DNA of 64,000 nt from Desulfurococcales archaeon (GTDB lineage: Archaea > Thermoproteota > Thermoprotei_A > Sulfolobales > NBVN01). The stretch is from assembly GCA_023255955.1 (NCBI GenBank), contig JAGDWD010000006.1, positions 1-64,000 of the forward strand. Reading direction: 5' to 3'. Positions 19,090-28,422 of this stretch are shown here, piece after piece. Position 1 is the first letter of the stretch; every line of letters starts with the position of its first letter. The notes beneath the pieces were generated by a model. That model saw nothing but the letters and a program-made list of their open reading frames with translations, made no database searches and was not told the origin of the DNA. Made by a program: the position numbers and the translations under genes.

Positions 19090-19576
19090 ACCTCCACCCA
19101 CCGATCGTACAGCTACCTCCTGCGCGGACTCACAGGACATCGGGACCAATAGCGCGGGGTCCTAGAGAGCTCCACGCTCTTAGGGCACGGCCCCCGCAAT
19201 ACCGCAGGAGAGAATACAAGAGATAATATATTTAATTCTACCACGGACTCTACAGCTATAGCCCTGCCAGTAAGGGTCTGAAACGCCGGGCAGACCTTAC
19301 ATGCCTTCAATACGCTAACCTCGTAATGTCTCATAGAAGTACTTATAGAAGTACTTACGTAACTATCTGAGAATCTATATAGTTCCAGCTCTAGCGGGTT
19401 GTATAAATAATGTGAGGAGCTGTGTAGTGAACTCAATGTTAATTTTAGATAGTGGTGTATATCTATCCTTAGCGTGGGAACAGACATCGTGGAATGGTAA
19501 CCGATTACAGCTACTTACACTAAGGCGGGCACTACCGTTCAGGTTATTAACTGTGTGCGAGTACCATACTTAGCTT
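19090..19576 (-). pseudogene. tnpB: tnpB 3' debris and unassigned intergenic sequence
   Basis: The minus strand from 19200 toward the hairpin gives ALRAWSSLGPRAIGPDVL-stop, comparable in place to the low-complexity tnpB tail, so degraded transposase sequence reaches at least 19200. From 19210 to 19576 I see nothing that supports a gene. Confidence 0.35.
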
Positions 19577-19596
19577 AATTGTTTATTTGATTTAAC
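19577..19596 (+). promoter_or_regulatory. TATA-like promoter of the porGD-A-B operon
   Basis: An A/T-rich box (TTGTTTATTTGATTTAAC) lies about 25 bp before GTG 19611/19614 but more than 110 bp before the probable PorGD start. A transcript starting here would be leaderless for the small upstream frame and would carry a roughly 100-nt 5' region for porGD. Confidence 0.4.
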
Positions 19597-19610
19597 TGGA
19601 AGTATACCGT

Positions 19611-19733
19611 GTGGTGACAATCGTGCAGGTTGTTTGTGGAGGCGAAGCTACTTCAGTTGTTGGCTTGATCTACCGTCGTGACGGAATCCCGGTAGTGTCT
19701 ACAGTTACTGTTGTGGGTGGTTCTGTTGCTTAA
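19611..19733 (+). CDS. possible 40-residue leader peptide overlapping porGD start
   Basis: A GTG-started open frame of about 40 codons (VVTIVQVVCGGEATSVVG..., ending TVTVVGGSVA) runs to TAA 19731-19733. It overlaps the TTG/GTG start candidates of porGD at 19711, 19717 and 19726. It begins about 25 bp after the TATA-like box, as expected of a leaderless message, and could couple translation to porGD. It has one Cys and no recognised family. It could also be chance. Confidence 0.35.
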   Translation: MVTIVQVVCGGEATSVVGLIYRRDGIPVVSTVTVVGGSVA

Positions 19734-20847
19734 AGAGGGTAGTTCAGGTCTGAGCTACCTGGAGGATCTTGTCTGGGTCGTGATACATGGGAGGGGTGTA
19801 TGGCATACAGGCCCCGCATCATTAATTGCTAGAACCCTCGCTATGGCTGGTATGTTAGCCGGCCGTGAATCTTACTACTACATGAGGTACGATGACTCCC
19901 CTGAGAGAGTTAACATACCGATGATGTTCTACGTCGTTATGGGCAGCCCTAAAGTCGGGGTACTTCTACCAGAAGAGGTTGAGCCTGTTGGGAAGCTCTT
20001 CAGTGCTGTGATAGTTATGGACTCGGTTCTCCTACTTAAGGAGACGTCACAGAGGGCTACACTCCTCGACGGAGTGAAGAACGGTGCGGTAATTGTGGTG
20101 AACACAGGGCTCGCTCCCAGTCAGGTAGCTGCTCTACTCAGGAAGTACCAGCTATCACGTAGCTGGTCTGGTAAGCTCGTAACAGTTAGTGCGAGTAGAT
20201 ACCACAACAACATAGCATTCGGCCTCATGGGTGCCTTACTCAAGGCTTGGAACATTGTGAGCTTAGATCACGTACTGAATGCTCTGGAGGTCCTAAATAT
20301 CGATGAGGGAGCTAGGAGGGTGGTTGCCTCAGCCTACAGAGATGCTCTAGTCACGGAGGTGAGGCTCGATGTGGAGGAAGTGAGGAGAGAGCGGGAAAAG
20401 ATCGAGATCCCCGAGTTCAGGGCCGGACCTTGGGACATTGAGACGTATAGGAAGTACCAGAAAGCTCTCTCGCGGGCTAGGAGCTATGAGGATAGGATCA
20501 GGATCATGCCTAGATGGGAGGCCATAGCCCCGGGACTAATAGAGTTCGGTCCGCGCCCGGGTGAGAAGAACCTGGGGTTTAAGACAGAGTTCGCTAGGAT
20601 TGAGGCACCGATAGTGGATAAGGCTAAGTGCGTGGACTGTAAGCTGTGCTCGTACTACTGTCCTGATGGGGCCATAGACTTCAAGAGCATTGAGGTGGAC
20701 TACGAGTACTGTAAGGGTTGCGGTATATGCGCTCGTGTATGTCCTGCTAAGGCCATCAGGATGGTCAGTGAGTTGGAGAGGGTTGAGGGGTTGGAGGATC
20801 CAGAGCTCAGGAAGCTCTCCCTAGCTGTTAGGGAGTACGGCTACTGA
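19711..20847 (+). CDS. porGD: pyruvate/2-oxoacid:ferredoxin oxidoreductase, fused gamma-delta subunit
   Basis: A 378-residue fusion. The N-terminal gamma domain (about 15-185) has VIHGRGVWHTGPASLIARTLA, a variant of the usual GRGGQG motif. The C-terminal delta domain holds two [4Fe-4S] motifs, CVDCKLCSYYCP and CKGCGICARVCP (about 305-350), with a charged linker of about 100 residues between. Delta passes electrons from the TPP centre to ferredoxin. The start is uncertain: TTG 19711, GTG 19717 or TTG 19726 (which overlaps the upstream frame's TAA). It is followed at 11 bp by porA. The weak GxGGxG motif suggests a divergent gamma; the substrate may be pyruvate, oxalate-like or another oxoacid. 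Confidence 0.85.
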   Translation: MWVVLLLKEGSSGLSYLEDLVWVVIHGRGVWHTGPASLIARTLAMAGMLAGRESYYYMRYDDSPERVNIPMMFYVVMGSPKVGVLLPEEVEPVGKLFSAVIVMDSVLLLKETSQRATLLDGVKNGAVIVVNTGLAPSQVAALLRKYQLSRSWSGKLVTVSASRYHNNIAFGLMGALLKAWNIVSLDHVLNALEVLNIDEGARRVVASAYRDALVTEVRLDVEEVRREREKIEIPEFRAGPWDIETYRKYQKALSRARSYEDRIRIMPRWEAIAPGLIEFGPRPGEKNLGFKTEFARIEAPIVDKAKCVDCKLCSYYCPDGAIDFKSIEVDYEYCKGCGICARVCPAKAIRMVSELERVEGLEDPELRKLSLAVREYGY

Positions 20848-20858
20848 GGTGGCTAGCC

Positions 20859-22094
20859 GTGAAGGTAGTTACGAGGGTTTCCGAAGCTCTTCAGATACCT
20901 AGGAAGAAGCCTATCACTGGTGCTAGAGCTATTGCTGAGGCCGTTAAACTAGCTGACGTAGATGTGATAGCTGCTTACCCGATAAGACCCTACACCGGCA
21001 TTATGAACGCCCTTGCTGAGATGATAGCTAACGGGGAGTTCATGGCCGAGATAATAGTTGCTGACTCAGAACACTCACAGTTCGAGATAGCTAAACACGC
21101 GTCAGCTGTTGGAGCTAGGACATTCGTAGGTAGCTCCGGGGTCGGACTCGCCTACGCGACCGAGGCAATAATAGTCACAGCAATGGATCAGCTACCCGTG
21201 GTAGCTATAGCTGGCTGTAGAGCGCTTGACGACCCCGGGAACTTCGGGATGGAGTGGAACGACGTGCTTCTCTTCAGGGACTCAGGGTGGCTCATATCGT
21301 GGGCTAAGGATCCTCAGGAGGCCTTAGATATGACCTTAGTCGCTTACAGGGTTGCTGAGGATCGTAGGGTAATGCTACCTCACTTCATAGCAGTTGACGG
21401 TGCTACTATAACCCACATAGCGGCACCAGTTGACGTACCGTCTAAGAAGGACGTCACGGAGTTCCTTCCCCTGTACAGACCTCCCTACCCGCTCGACCCG
21501 GCTTACGGGCCGGTAACTAAGGCACAGCACATAGCTCCCTCACTAATAGGCCCTGAGCAGAGGAAGCATGTCGATGTCGCTATGAAGAGAGCTAGGGAGG
21601 TTATTGTCGAGGCGTGGAAGGACTACGCGAACTATGTTGGGAGAGAGTACAGTCCCTTCATAGAGGCTTTCCACATGGATGATGCTGAGGTAGCGTTAGT
21701 GACGATGGGTGCTTACACGATTAACGCGTTACATGCTGTGGAGAAGGCTAGGAAGGACGGGGTTAAGGCCGGCTTAATACGTTTAAGGTACTTCAGGCCC
21801 TTCCCGTTCTGGGAACTTAGGAAGGTCTTAAGTAGTGTGGAGGGTGTTGGGGTCCTAGACTTCTCCTACTCCTTCGGCTCCCCAGATAGCGGTGGGGTCC
21901 TATTCAACGAGGTGAGAGCAGCTATGTATGAGAACCCGAAGCCTGCTCTGGACTTCCTATTCCTAGGTGGTAGGGAACCTAAGCCAGACGACTTCGTTAG
22001 AGCCCTGAAGATACTGTACGAGTATGTGAGAACCGGGAAGACACCTGGGAATAAACGCGTGTTCTGGTTAACACTGAGAGGTGAGGACGTGTGA
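20859..22094 (+). CDS. porA: pyruvate/2-oxoacid:ferredoxin oxidoreductase, alpha subunit
   Basis: A 411-residue alpha subunit, domains I and II of the oxidoreductase. VIAAYPIRPYTGIMNALAEM is the YPITP-type substrate/TPP motif with Arg for Thr, an uncommon change. FVGSSGVGLAYATEA follows, then the C-terminal VALVTMGAY and the transketolase-C-like region. It is the second gene of the operon, and its stop overlaps the porB start by 4 bp. The Arg in the YPIRP motif sits at the 2-oxoacid site and may shift specificity. Confidence 0.9.
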   Translation: MKVVTRVSEALQIPRKKPITGARAIAEAVKLADVDVIAAYPIRPYTGIMNALAEMIANGEFMAEIIVADSEHSQFEIAKHASAVGARTFVGSSGVGLAYATEAIIVTAMDQLPVVAIAGCRALDDPGNFGMEWNDVLLFRDSGWLISWAKDPQEALDMTLVAYRVAEDRRVMLPHFIAVDGATITHIAAPVDVPSKKDVTEFLPLYRPPYPLDPAYGPVTKAQHIAPSLIGPEQRKHVDVAMKRAREVIVEAWKDYANYVGREYSPFIEAFHMDDAEVALVTMGAYTINALHAVEKARKDGVKAGLIRLRYFRPFPFWELRKVLSSVEGVGVLDFSYSFGSPDSGGVLFNEVRAAMYENPKPALDFLFLGGREPKPDDFVRALKILYEYVRTGKTPGNKRVFWLTLRGEDV

Positions 22095-23092
22095 GCGGTG
22101 AGGTCAGGTTGTTCAGGTCCGTTAAGGAGATCCCTCCCGAGGACTACTACACAGCAGGTAGGAGAACCTGTGCTGGGTGCGGACCTGCGTTAGCGTATAG
22201 GCTGGTTCTGAAGGCTGCCGGCCCGAACACTGTGGTTCTAGGACCTACCGGCTGTATGTATGTAGCTAACGCACATCAGTTCCTTACCTCACCGTACGCA
22301 CTACCGTGGTTCCACACGCAGCTAGGTGGTGGTGGGGCGGCTGGTATAGGTACTGCCGCAGCTTTCAGGGCGCTAATGACGAAGAGGAAGAGAATCCCGG
22401 AGGAAATCAATGTGGTTGTCTTCGGTGGTGATGGAGGCTTCGCGGACATAGGTTTTGCCGGGCTGTCCATGGGGGTGAGCTACGACTACCCCAGACTCCT
22501 CTACGTACTATACGACAACGAGTCCTACGCTAACACCGGGATACAGGCTTCGAGCACGACACCGTGGGGAGCTACGACCACCTTCACACCGTCAGGTAAG
22601 GTGAAGAGGATAGGTAACGAGAGGTTGAAGAAGAACGTTGCTTTAATTATGGCTGCACATCCGGGAGTTAAGTACGTCGCTACAGCAACTCTATGGCCTC
22701 CCCTAGACCTCCCGAATAAGGTAAGGAAAGCACTTGAGAGTGGTGGTCCCTCATTCATACATGTACTGACTCCCTGCCCTAAGGGATGGTTCACACCGCC
22801 CGACCTAGCAGTTGAGCTCTCCAGGCTCGCAGTAGAGACAGGACTCTGGGTCTTATGGGAATATGAGAACGGTAAGTTTAAACTAAACTACAAGCCCTCC
22901 CCCAGAAAACATGTTAAGCAGTACCTGCAACTACAGGGGAGATTCGCCCACTTAACAGCTGACGATATCGAGGTAATCGAGGAGAGGACAAAGAAGGAGT
23001 GGGAGATGTGGATGGAGATGGAGAGAACCGGTAGGCTGATAATTCCATGGCCGTCTTCACCGGGAGACAGTGGAGATAATATGACCCTATGA
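22091..23092 (+). CDS. porB: pyruvate/2-oxoacid:ferredoxin oxidoreductase, beta subunit
   Basis: A 333-residue beta subunit that binds TPP and a proximal [4Fe-4S] cluster. Features are CAGCGPALAYRLVL near residue 28, GPTGCMYVAN, the TPP motif GDGGFADIGFAGLS with DNESYANTGIQ, and LTPCPKGWFTP near residue 230. It starts GTG within the porA stop (GTGA). It is the last gene of the unit; a T-rich stretch near 23200 separates it from the convergent sod gene. The three-gene gamma-delta, alpha, beta order is the heterotetrameric archaeal POR/VOR type, unlike the two-subunit KorAB at 1.6-4.4 kb. Confidence 0.92.
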   Translation: MSGEVRLFRSVKEIPPEDYYTAGRRTCAGCGPALAYRLVLKAAGPNTVVLGPTGCMYVANAHQFLTSPYALPWFHTQLGGGGAAGIGTAAAFRALMTKRKRIPEEINVVVFGGDGGFADIGFAGLSMGVSYDYPRLLYVLYDNESYANTGIQASSTTPWGATTTFTPSGKVKRIGNERLKKNVALIMAAHPGVKYVATATLWPPLDLPNKVRKALESGGPSFIHVLTPCPKGWFTPPDLAVELSRLAVETGLWVLWEYENGKFKLNYKPSPRKHVKQYLQLQGRFAHLTADDIEVIEERTKKEWEMWMEMERTGRLIIPWPSSPGDSGDNMTL

Positions 23093-23250
23093 CACGGTAC
23101 TTTCGAGGAGTCTAAACTGTTCGGTGAAGCCTGTACCCCCACTGCTTCAAGATGCTTCAGCTCTGAAATCCTAGGGTTGAGTGAAAAAGGGCTTGACTTT
23201 CTTTTATTCTTCTCACACTATTTCTCCGGGTTCGTGACTCCGTATGTTAC

Positions 23251-23862
23251 TTAGGTTGTTACCAACCTAGAGAACCTTCTCTCTACCTCATCCCAGTTAA
23301 CTAAGTTCCACCAGTTCTCTAGGTACTTTCTCCTATCGTTCTTGTAGTCTATGTAGTAAGCATGTTCGAAGACATCTACTACTAGTAGTATCGGGAAGGC
23401 CGGGTACAGGTTTACGTTATGTTTCTCTACCTGAGCTATTATCAGCCTATTAGCTAGCCGGCAATAGGTTAGCGCTGCCCAGCCGGAGCCTTCCACTGTG
23501 AGAGCAGCCTCCGTGAACTCATTCCTAAACCTCTCGAAGCTACCGAAATCCTCCACTATCTTATCTCCGATCCTACCGCCCGGTACGCCACCACCTTTAC
23601 CTGTTGGCGCCATGTTGTGCCAGTACATAGTGTGTAGAACGTGGCCACCTATATTGAAAGACAGTAACTTCAGTGTGGCTTTAACGTCGAACGCCCTACC
23701 CTCCGCCCTGGCCTCATCCATCATCTGAAGTAGTTTGTTAGCTCCATCAACGTATCCCTTGTGGTGAACCTCATAGTGAATTCTGAGCTGCTCTCTAGAT
23801 ATGTAGGGTTCTAGAGCATCGTAGCTGTAGGGAAGCTGAGGTAACTCATATAATTTCTTCAT
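23251..23862 (-). CDS. sod: superoxide dismutase (Fe/Mn)
   Basis: A 203-residue Fe/Mn superoxide dismutase that disproportionates superoxide. I chose ATG 23862, which gives the family start MKKLYELPQLPYSYDALEPY; the open frame extends further upstream without family support. The metal ligands are visible: His in QLRIHYEVHHKGYV, His in HVLHTMYWHNM, and Asp/His in VVDVFEHAYYIDYKNDR. GSGWAAL is the usual mid-protein signature. Fe versus Mn cannot be settled by eye. It is convergent with the POR operon, whose products are oxygen-sensitive. Confidence 0.95.
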   Translation of the reverse strand: MKKLYELPQLPYSYDALEPYISREQLRIHYEVHHKGYVDGANKLLQMMDEARAEGRAFDVKATLKLLSFNIGGHVLHTMYWHNMAPTGKGGGVPGGRIGDKIVEDFGSFERFRNEFTEAALTVEGSGWAALTYCRLANRLIIAQVEKHNVNLYPAFPILLVVDVFEHAYYIDYKNDRRKYLENWWNLVNWDEVERRFSRLVTT

Positions 23863-24018
23863 ATTCGAACTACACCCAAGACATAATCTAAGCGAGGTTA
23901 ATATGTACATTAACCAAGCAATCAAATGTAACTAACTAGTTTCTCGGCTCGCACTGATCTAGGTATTTAATGGTGTGTTTACTCAGTAACTAAGTAGAGG
24001 AGGTAGGTCGGAAACGCT

Positions 24019-24786
24019 ATGCCAGCTGTTTCTGTAGTCTTTGTCGGGCCGGCAGGTTCTGGAAAGAGTAGTTTAGTAGCTACATACACGTCCTGGGCTA
24101 CTAGGAAGCTACTTCTTAGAGTAGCACCTGTGAACCTAGATCCCGGAGTGGAGGAGCTTAAGTACAAACCCGTCTTCGACTTAAGGGAGCTCTTCACCCT
24201 CAAAGACATAATGAGGATGTATGGGCTCGGACCGAACGGAGCGTTCATAAAGGCTTCAGAACTCCTAGCTGAGAGGAGCCGTGAGATCCTGTCGAAACCT
24301 CCTTTCTCGGAGCTAGATAAGTGGGATCTCGTCTTAGTGGACACCCCAGGTCAGATGGAGGCATTCCTCTTCAGACCTTCGAGTAACGTCTTCCTCAGTA
24401 ACCTGAGGAGAGCTAGCAACACCGTTGTAGCTTACGTTATAGATGCCTCAGCTGTAGCTAAGATTACCGACGCGGTCTTCCTCTGGTTCCTCTACGTGCT
24501 CATCCAGATTAAAACAGGCTTACTAATAGTCCCAGTAGTAAACAAAAGCGATATCGCGCTCAATCCCCAAATCATACAGACACTGATAGAGGACCCACCG
24601 AGACTAATGGAGGAGGTCGATGGTGAAGGCATAGCATCTGAGATAATCCCAGAATTAATTGAGATCGCGGAGAAGACTAGAGGACCTCTAAGAACCGTGA
24701 TGGTCTCAGCACTCAGAGAGGACGATATGGAGAAGCTTCACACACTACTACATGAAGCTTTCTGCGTCTGTGGGGACCTGACATAA
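24019..24786 (+). CDS. GPN-loop GTPase
   Basis: A 255-residue GTPase of the GPN family (Pyrococcus PAB0955 type; eukaryotic GPN1-3 assemble RNA polymerase II). It has the P-loop GPAGSGKSSLV (about 10-20), the family-defining Gly-Pro-Asn loop in YGLGPNGAFIKASELL (about 73-88), the G3 motif DTPGQMEAF, and NKSDIAL as the NKxD guanine motif. In archaea it is a homodimer of uncertain role, perhaps in assembling macromolecular complexes. GAGG-type spacing before the ATG and the good match of MPAVSVVFVGPAG support the start. Confidence 0.93.
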   Translation: MPAVSVVFVGPAGSGKSSLVATYTSWATRKLLLRVAPVNLDPGVEELKYKPVFDLRELFTLKDIMRMYGLGPNGAFIKASELLAERSREILSKPPFSELDKWDLVLVDTPGQMEAFLFRPSSNVFLSNLRRASNTVVAYVIDASAVAKITDAVFLWFLYVLIQIKTGLLIVPVVNKSDIALNPQIIQTLIEDPPRLMEEVDGEGIASEIIPELIEIAEKTRGPLRTVMVSALREDDMEKLHTLLHEAFCVCGDLT

Positions 24787-25142
24787 CCCGACCAGATATG
24801 TTGGTACAGTGTCGCAGCTCGTCCCTAGATGCTCTTTCCCCTGGTAGCTCAGCTACCTCGATGCGGAGCTCACAGGCTGTTGGATCTGACAGCGTGAGGC
24901 TCTATCTACGCTAGCTTAGCTCCCGAAGTCTATCTACGAAGTAGCCTGGTAACGAGAAATTATTGGTGGAAGAAACTAATTACCTTCGTGTGCGATAATA
25001 CTGGTAGAGACGGCATAGTGAGCTAGATCTAATACTAGGTTTATATCCACCGGGGCGAGTAATGAGAGGAAATGCTTTGAGGGCTTCAGATATCGGTGGG
25101 GGTTGATGCTACCTGAGGAGGGTATTTTTAGAGCGGAGCATA
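24787..25142 (+). other. intergenic region with half of an IS605-type right end
   Basis: CCCTAGATGC at 24823-24832 matches the outer arm of the tnpB right-end hairpins (minus-strand orientation), but the second arm expected at about 24862 is absent (GATGCGG only). This is the most eroded copy. The rest of the 356-bp gap shows no gene. A TAGCTCAG string near 24845 is tRNA-like, but no cloverleaf forms. Confidence 0.4.
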
Positions 25143-25976
25143 GTGTTCGGTCTAATCCCCGCTCTCGGTACGAGCTTGAGGGGCTTGATAGGGGTTTTAG
25201 TGCCTCACTCTAAGGATCTCTACCTAGATTTTGGACTGAGTTTCGCTGCTGGCTTAATGCTGGTAGCCTCCTTCACAAGTCTTCTCCTACCGTCGATAAG
25301 TCTCTCTAACATTTACGTAGCGATTGCTGGCTTTATCGCGGGTGTGTTACTAATCCTCATAGTCGATAAGTTAACCCCCCATGAACACCTGGAGGAGAGG
25401 TTTGAGGGTCCGATAAGGTTTAAGGGTAGGGTTAAAGCCATCTACTTAATGGTTCTAGCACTGCTGATTCACAACATACCGGAGGGGATGGTTGTTGGTG
25501 CTGGGTCAGCCCTAACCTTCGAGAAGGGCCTGGCACTAGCGATAGCAATAACCCTTCAGGACATCCCCGAGGGATTCGCTGTCTCATACCCGTTAATAGG
25601 TTTAACCGGGAAGAGATCTAAGGCATTAGCGATAGCTGTGCTGTCCGGCTTCAGTGAGACGTTGACGAGCTTCCTAACTGGGCTAATAATAGAGGTTAGT
25701 CACCGGATAACACCGTTTCTCCTAGCCTTAGCAGCAGGGACCATGACGTACGTTGTAAGTGATGAAGTCATACCGGAAACCCATAAGCGCGGGCATGAGG
25801 ATATCTCGACTCTAGGCTTCATAGCGGGTTTCATAATAATGTTATTTCTAGATCTACTACTAGTAGTAGCTCTAGAAGCCCTCTACCTCCTAGCCTACCT
25901 ACGACTACCCATAAAGACGCTTTCTATAACTAGAGAATTCTCTAGTAAGAGTATTTTATACTTTATATACATGTAA
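25143..25976 (+). CDS. ZIP-family metal transporter
   Basis: A 277-residue membrane protein with about eight helices. The paired metal-binding motifs are HNIPEGMVVGAG in helix 4 (about 110-121) and QDIPEGFAVSYPL in helix 5 (about 140-152), characteristic of GufA-like ZIP transporters for Zn2+ or Fe2+. A His/Glu-rich loop, PHEHLEERFEG, lies between helices 3 and 4. GTG 25143 is the first usable start. It leaves a short first helix, and an ATG in another frame at 25106 hints that the 5' end may have suffered a frameshift. The last residues run into A/T-rich sequence. Confidence 0.85.
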   Translation: MFGLIPALGTSLRGLIGVLVPHSKDLYLDFGLSFAAGLMLVASFTSLLLPSISLSNIYVAIAGFIAGVLLILIVDKLTPHEHLEERFEGPIRFKGRVKAIYLMVLALLIHNIPEGMVVGAGSALTFEKGLALAIAITLQDIPEGFAVSYPLIGLTGKRSKALAIAVLSGFSETLTSFLTGLIIEVSHRITPFLLALAAGTMTYVVSDEVIPETHKRGHEDISTLGFIAGFIIMLFLDLLLVVALEALYLLAYLRLPIKTLSITREFSSKSILYFIYM

Positions 25977-26285
25977 TATATGTATACACTTCCTACCCTC
26001 CCTAACTACTGGGTCTGAAGCTAAGCCTCTAGCTTTAGCTAGGCTTCTAAGAGGTTTTAGGAGATTACTCTACCTACCTCTAACTAAGCTTATCCGGAAA
26101 CCTACTGGGTTAACTAAGCTAAACCCTACGAGTAGCCTCTAGAGCCACCAGTACCCAGAAGCCCCTTTACTACTCTAGTTACCTTAGCTACGTAAACTCC
26201 AAGAGGAACTACAGACCTATCTACCTCAAGTAGAGAACTTAACTCCCTACAGTACTTCTCATACATAGCTAACCCTAAAAGTACT

Positions 26286-26358
26286 CTTTAATTCCATCTT
26301 TTAGATTTATATGTCCTCAGAAGACCATCACACCCCTCAATTCTATCATTTAGACTTA
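26286..26358. repeat. two degenerate CRISPR-like repeats
   Basis: Two related 24-25 bp blocks, CTTTAATTCCATC...TAGATTTA (26286-26309) and CCTCAATTCTATC...TAGACTTA (26335-26358), are about 49 bp apart. Both resemble the clean copy at 30076-30099. The roughly 25-bp interval is shorter than an intact spacer, so this is a shrunken relic of an array with a different repeat from the 13.8-kb array. Confidence 0.45.
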
Positions 26359-26506
26359 TGTTAAGGTATTTCTTAAGTTTAGGTATTTAAGCTCCTCCTC
26401 TACGTGGGGCTTCTACCTCTCTAGAACCCGGTCTTTATGTAGTTCCCGAACTCTACCCTTATCTAAAGTAGCTAACTAGCTACAGGTCTGTACCCTCGTA
26501 AACTAC

Positions 26507-27500
26507 TTAACTTCTTTTCTTCGCAAACCTATCGAGAGCTATATGAGGGCTAGGCAGAGGCTTCACATCTTCCTTAAATCCCCTCCCCGAGACGGTAACG
26601 TAAATCAATTCACTCTTAATCGCTTCAGGTCTAACTACTGTTCTTGATAGTCTACGTCTTACCAGGTCTAGGAGCATCGCCCTTACGATCTCTACCACCT
26701 CCTCGAGACCCAGTATTCTTGCGATCTCGTAGTCTATCTCCCTTATTACAGTATTCCACAGACCCTCGACCCCCTAACTTGCTTACCCGTTAGCTCCCTA
26801 GCTAGCTCATCCAGCTCCTGATAGTACTGCTTATCGTTCTCCAGCTTATACCTTAGGTAGTCCCTAACGAAGTACTCGTCTAGGCGATCGATGACCGATT
26901 CCTAAGTTGTTCGATAAACCATAGGTCTGGGGGTGCATAATCCTCTCGAGTTCCTTGCTCCAGTAGCTTTGGCCTGTATATCTCAACAGCTCTAAGCCAA
27001 GTTCTTGAGACATAGTCTAGTACCTTCTGAAGGTCCTCCCTCTTTAATGAATGTATAGACCACTCTTTTTATCGTGCTCTCTAATTTTAATTAAAATTAA
27101 AATACTGTATGCTTCATGGTTTAAGGCGTTCTCGTAGTCCCCCTCCTTACATTTCCATATATTAACAAACTTATCCGGTTCCTCAATCGGGGGAATAGAA
27201 CCAAGATATTTGGATCGGTCGTTGTGAAGAACGCTGTAACCGGTAGGCCGAAGCGTCTCTTGATTAGGGTAGCGTAGCACGGTGCCTGACCTACTGAAGG
27301 GGTCTACCCTCCCCCTAGAGCTCGTGACGTACTTATCCTCCCTCTTCGCTTCGATAATTAATATCGGGATCCCTCTCAGCTTTAGTAAAACAGCTATATC
27401 GACCCTCTTAAGGTCCACTTGAACTTCTTCCTAATCTCAACCTCAGCTCCATCAAATCTAAAACTACGAGCTAACTTTCGTAGAATATTCGCTAAGCTAT
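26507..27500 (-). pseudogene. degraded restriction-modification-like nuclease gene
   Basis: At least four minus-strand pieces in different frames form one protein trace. First is DSLANILRKLARSFRFDGAE (about 27500-27425). After a frameshift comes VDIAVLLKLRGIPILIIEAK (27044-27418), whose D...ExK pattern is that of a PD-(D/E)XK nuclease. Then come DRLDEYFVRDYLRYKLE... (about 26880-26790) and IDYEIARILGLEEVVEIVRA...DRFAKKRS-stop (to 26507). The last piece resembles the closing region of type IIG restriction/methyltransferase proteins. Several frameshifts exclude a functional product. Confidence 0.45.
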
Positions 27501-28422
27501 CTTCCTAAAAGCCATTGAACTACCCTAAGCTATTCTACCGAGAGATATTTGAAGTAGCCCGAAGCTTCTATGGGCGTATGTAGAGAGGTTAGTAAGAACT
27601 CAGGTGGAAGTAAGTTAACTAAGAACCTCGAACTCCTCCTAAGGTTGCTGACGACTATCCTTATCTACAACTACGTGTTACTAGTAACCTATATCTGTAA
27701 ACAGCTTTAGATTATTATTAACCTACATCAAGATCTCGTGTTCTTCTCAGCTTCCCTCTCCAGCTTCGCGATTATGCTTAGACTTACACCTAGCCGTAGT
27801 AGGTACGTAATGAAGAAGTACCTTAAGTTGTAACCCCCATCCTCATCATCTTTAAGTCAAGTAGTTTATAGCATAGCTCTAGGTATACCCGCAGTAGCTC
27901 ACGAGGTACTAACGGTTAACCTACGCTCCTCAAGCTTCTTCCTAGATACCTCTACCTCTAACTCTAGGGATCTCCTTACTAGAAACTCCCTAAACGTTCT
28001 CACATCTTCAGATACCCTAGCACCATTCCTTAGCTATATCAAAGTAGTTTCTTATGTCTATGCTCTACGGTCCTTGTATAGTACTGTAACCTTAAGAGCC
28101 CTAGAGTTACAACTACAACGCTTCTGTACTAGGTACTACTCCAGGATCCTACCCTGTTTTCAGTAACTCCATAAGTAGCTCGTAGAGGCGTGGGTAGATA
28201 ACATATGGTAGTAGGCTGGGATGCGTATCCTCCTGTACTTTCTCCTCACGGTATGGTCTCTTAAATAGTGTAGGTAGGTTACATCTCTTATAGTAGCTAC
28301 TTACCTCTCTACTAGTACCTCAGGTATTGGAGAGGTAGCTATAGAACGTAAGCGATTTTGAGTAAGGTAGTGGTAGGTGCTAATGAGGGCCGCAGGTCTT
28401 TGTATGTGTAGAACTCCACTTT
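27501..28422 (-). other. heavily decayed region
   Basis: No intact gene. Short minus-strand protein-like runs occur (LRYFFITYLLRLGVSLSIIA then KLEREAEKN at about 27735-27820; VRTFREFLVRRSLELEVEVS at about 27930-28000). Stops and frame changes separate them, so more relics of the restriction-like locus or a mobile gene are likely. Nothing further can be identified. Confidence 0.35.

Noticed and set aside
23863-23925. Upstream extension of superoxide dismutase (MIAWLMYILTS...)
   Set aside because: Could look like a signal peptide, but the family begins at MKKLYELPQLPY and the extension overlaps the promoter region; not convincing.
24836-24910. tRNA-like TAGCTCAG string
   Set aside because: No acceptor stem, anticodon arm or GTTCNAAYC T-loop can be formed; the string lies in transposon debris.
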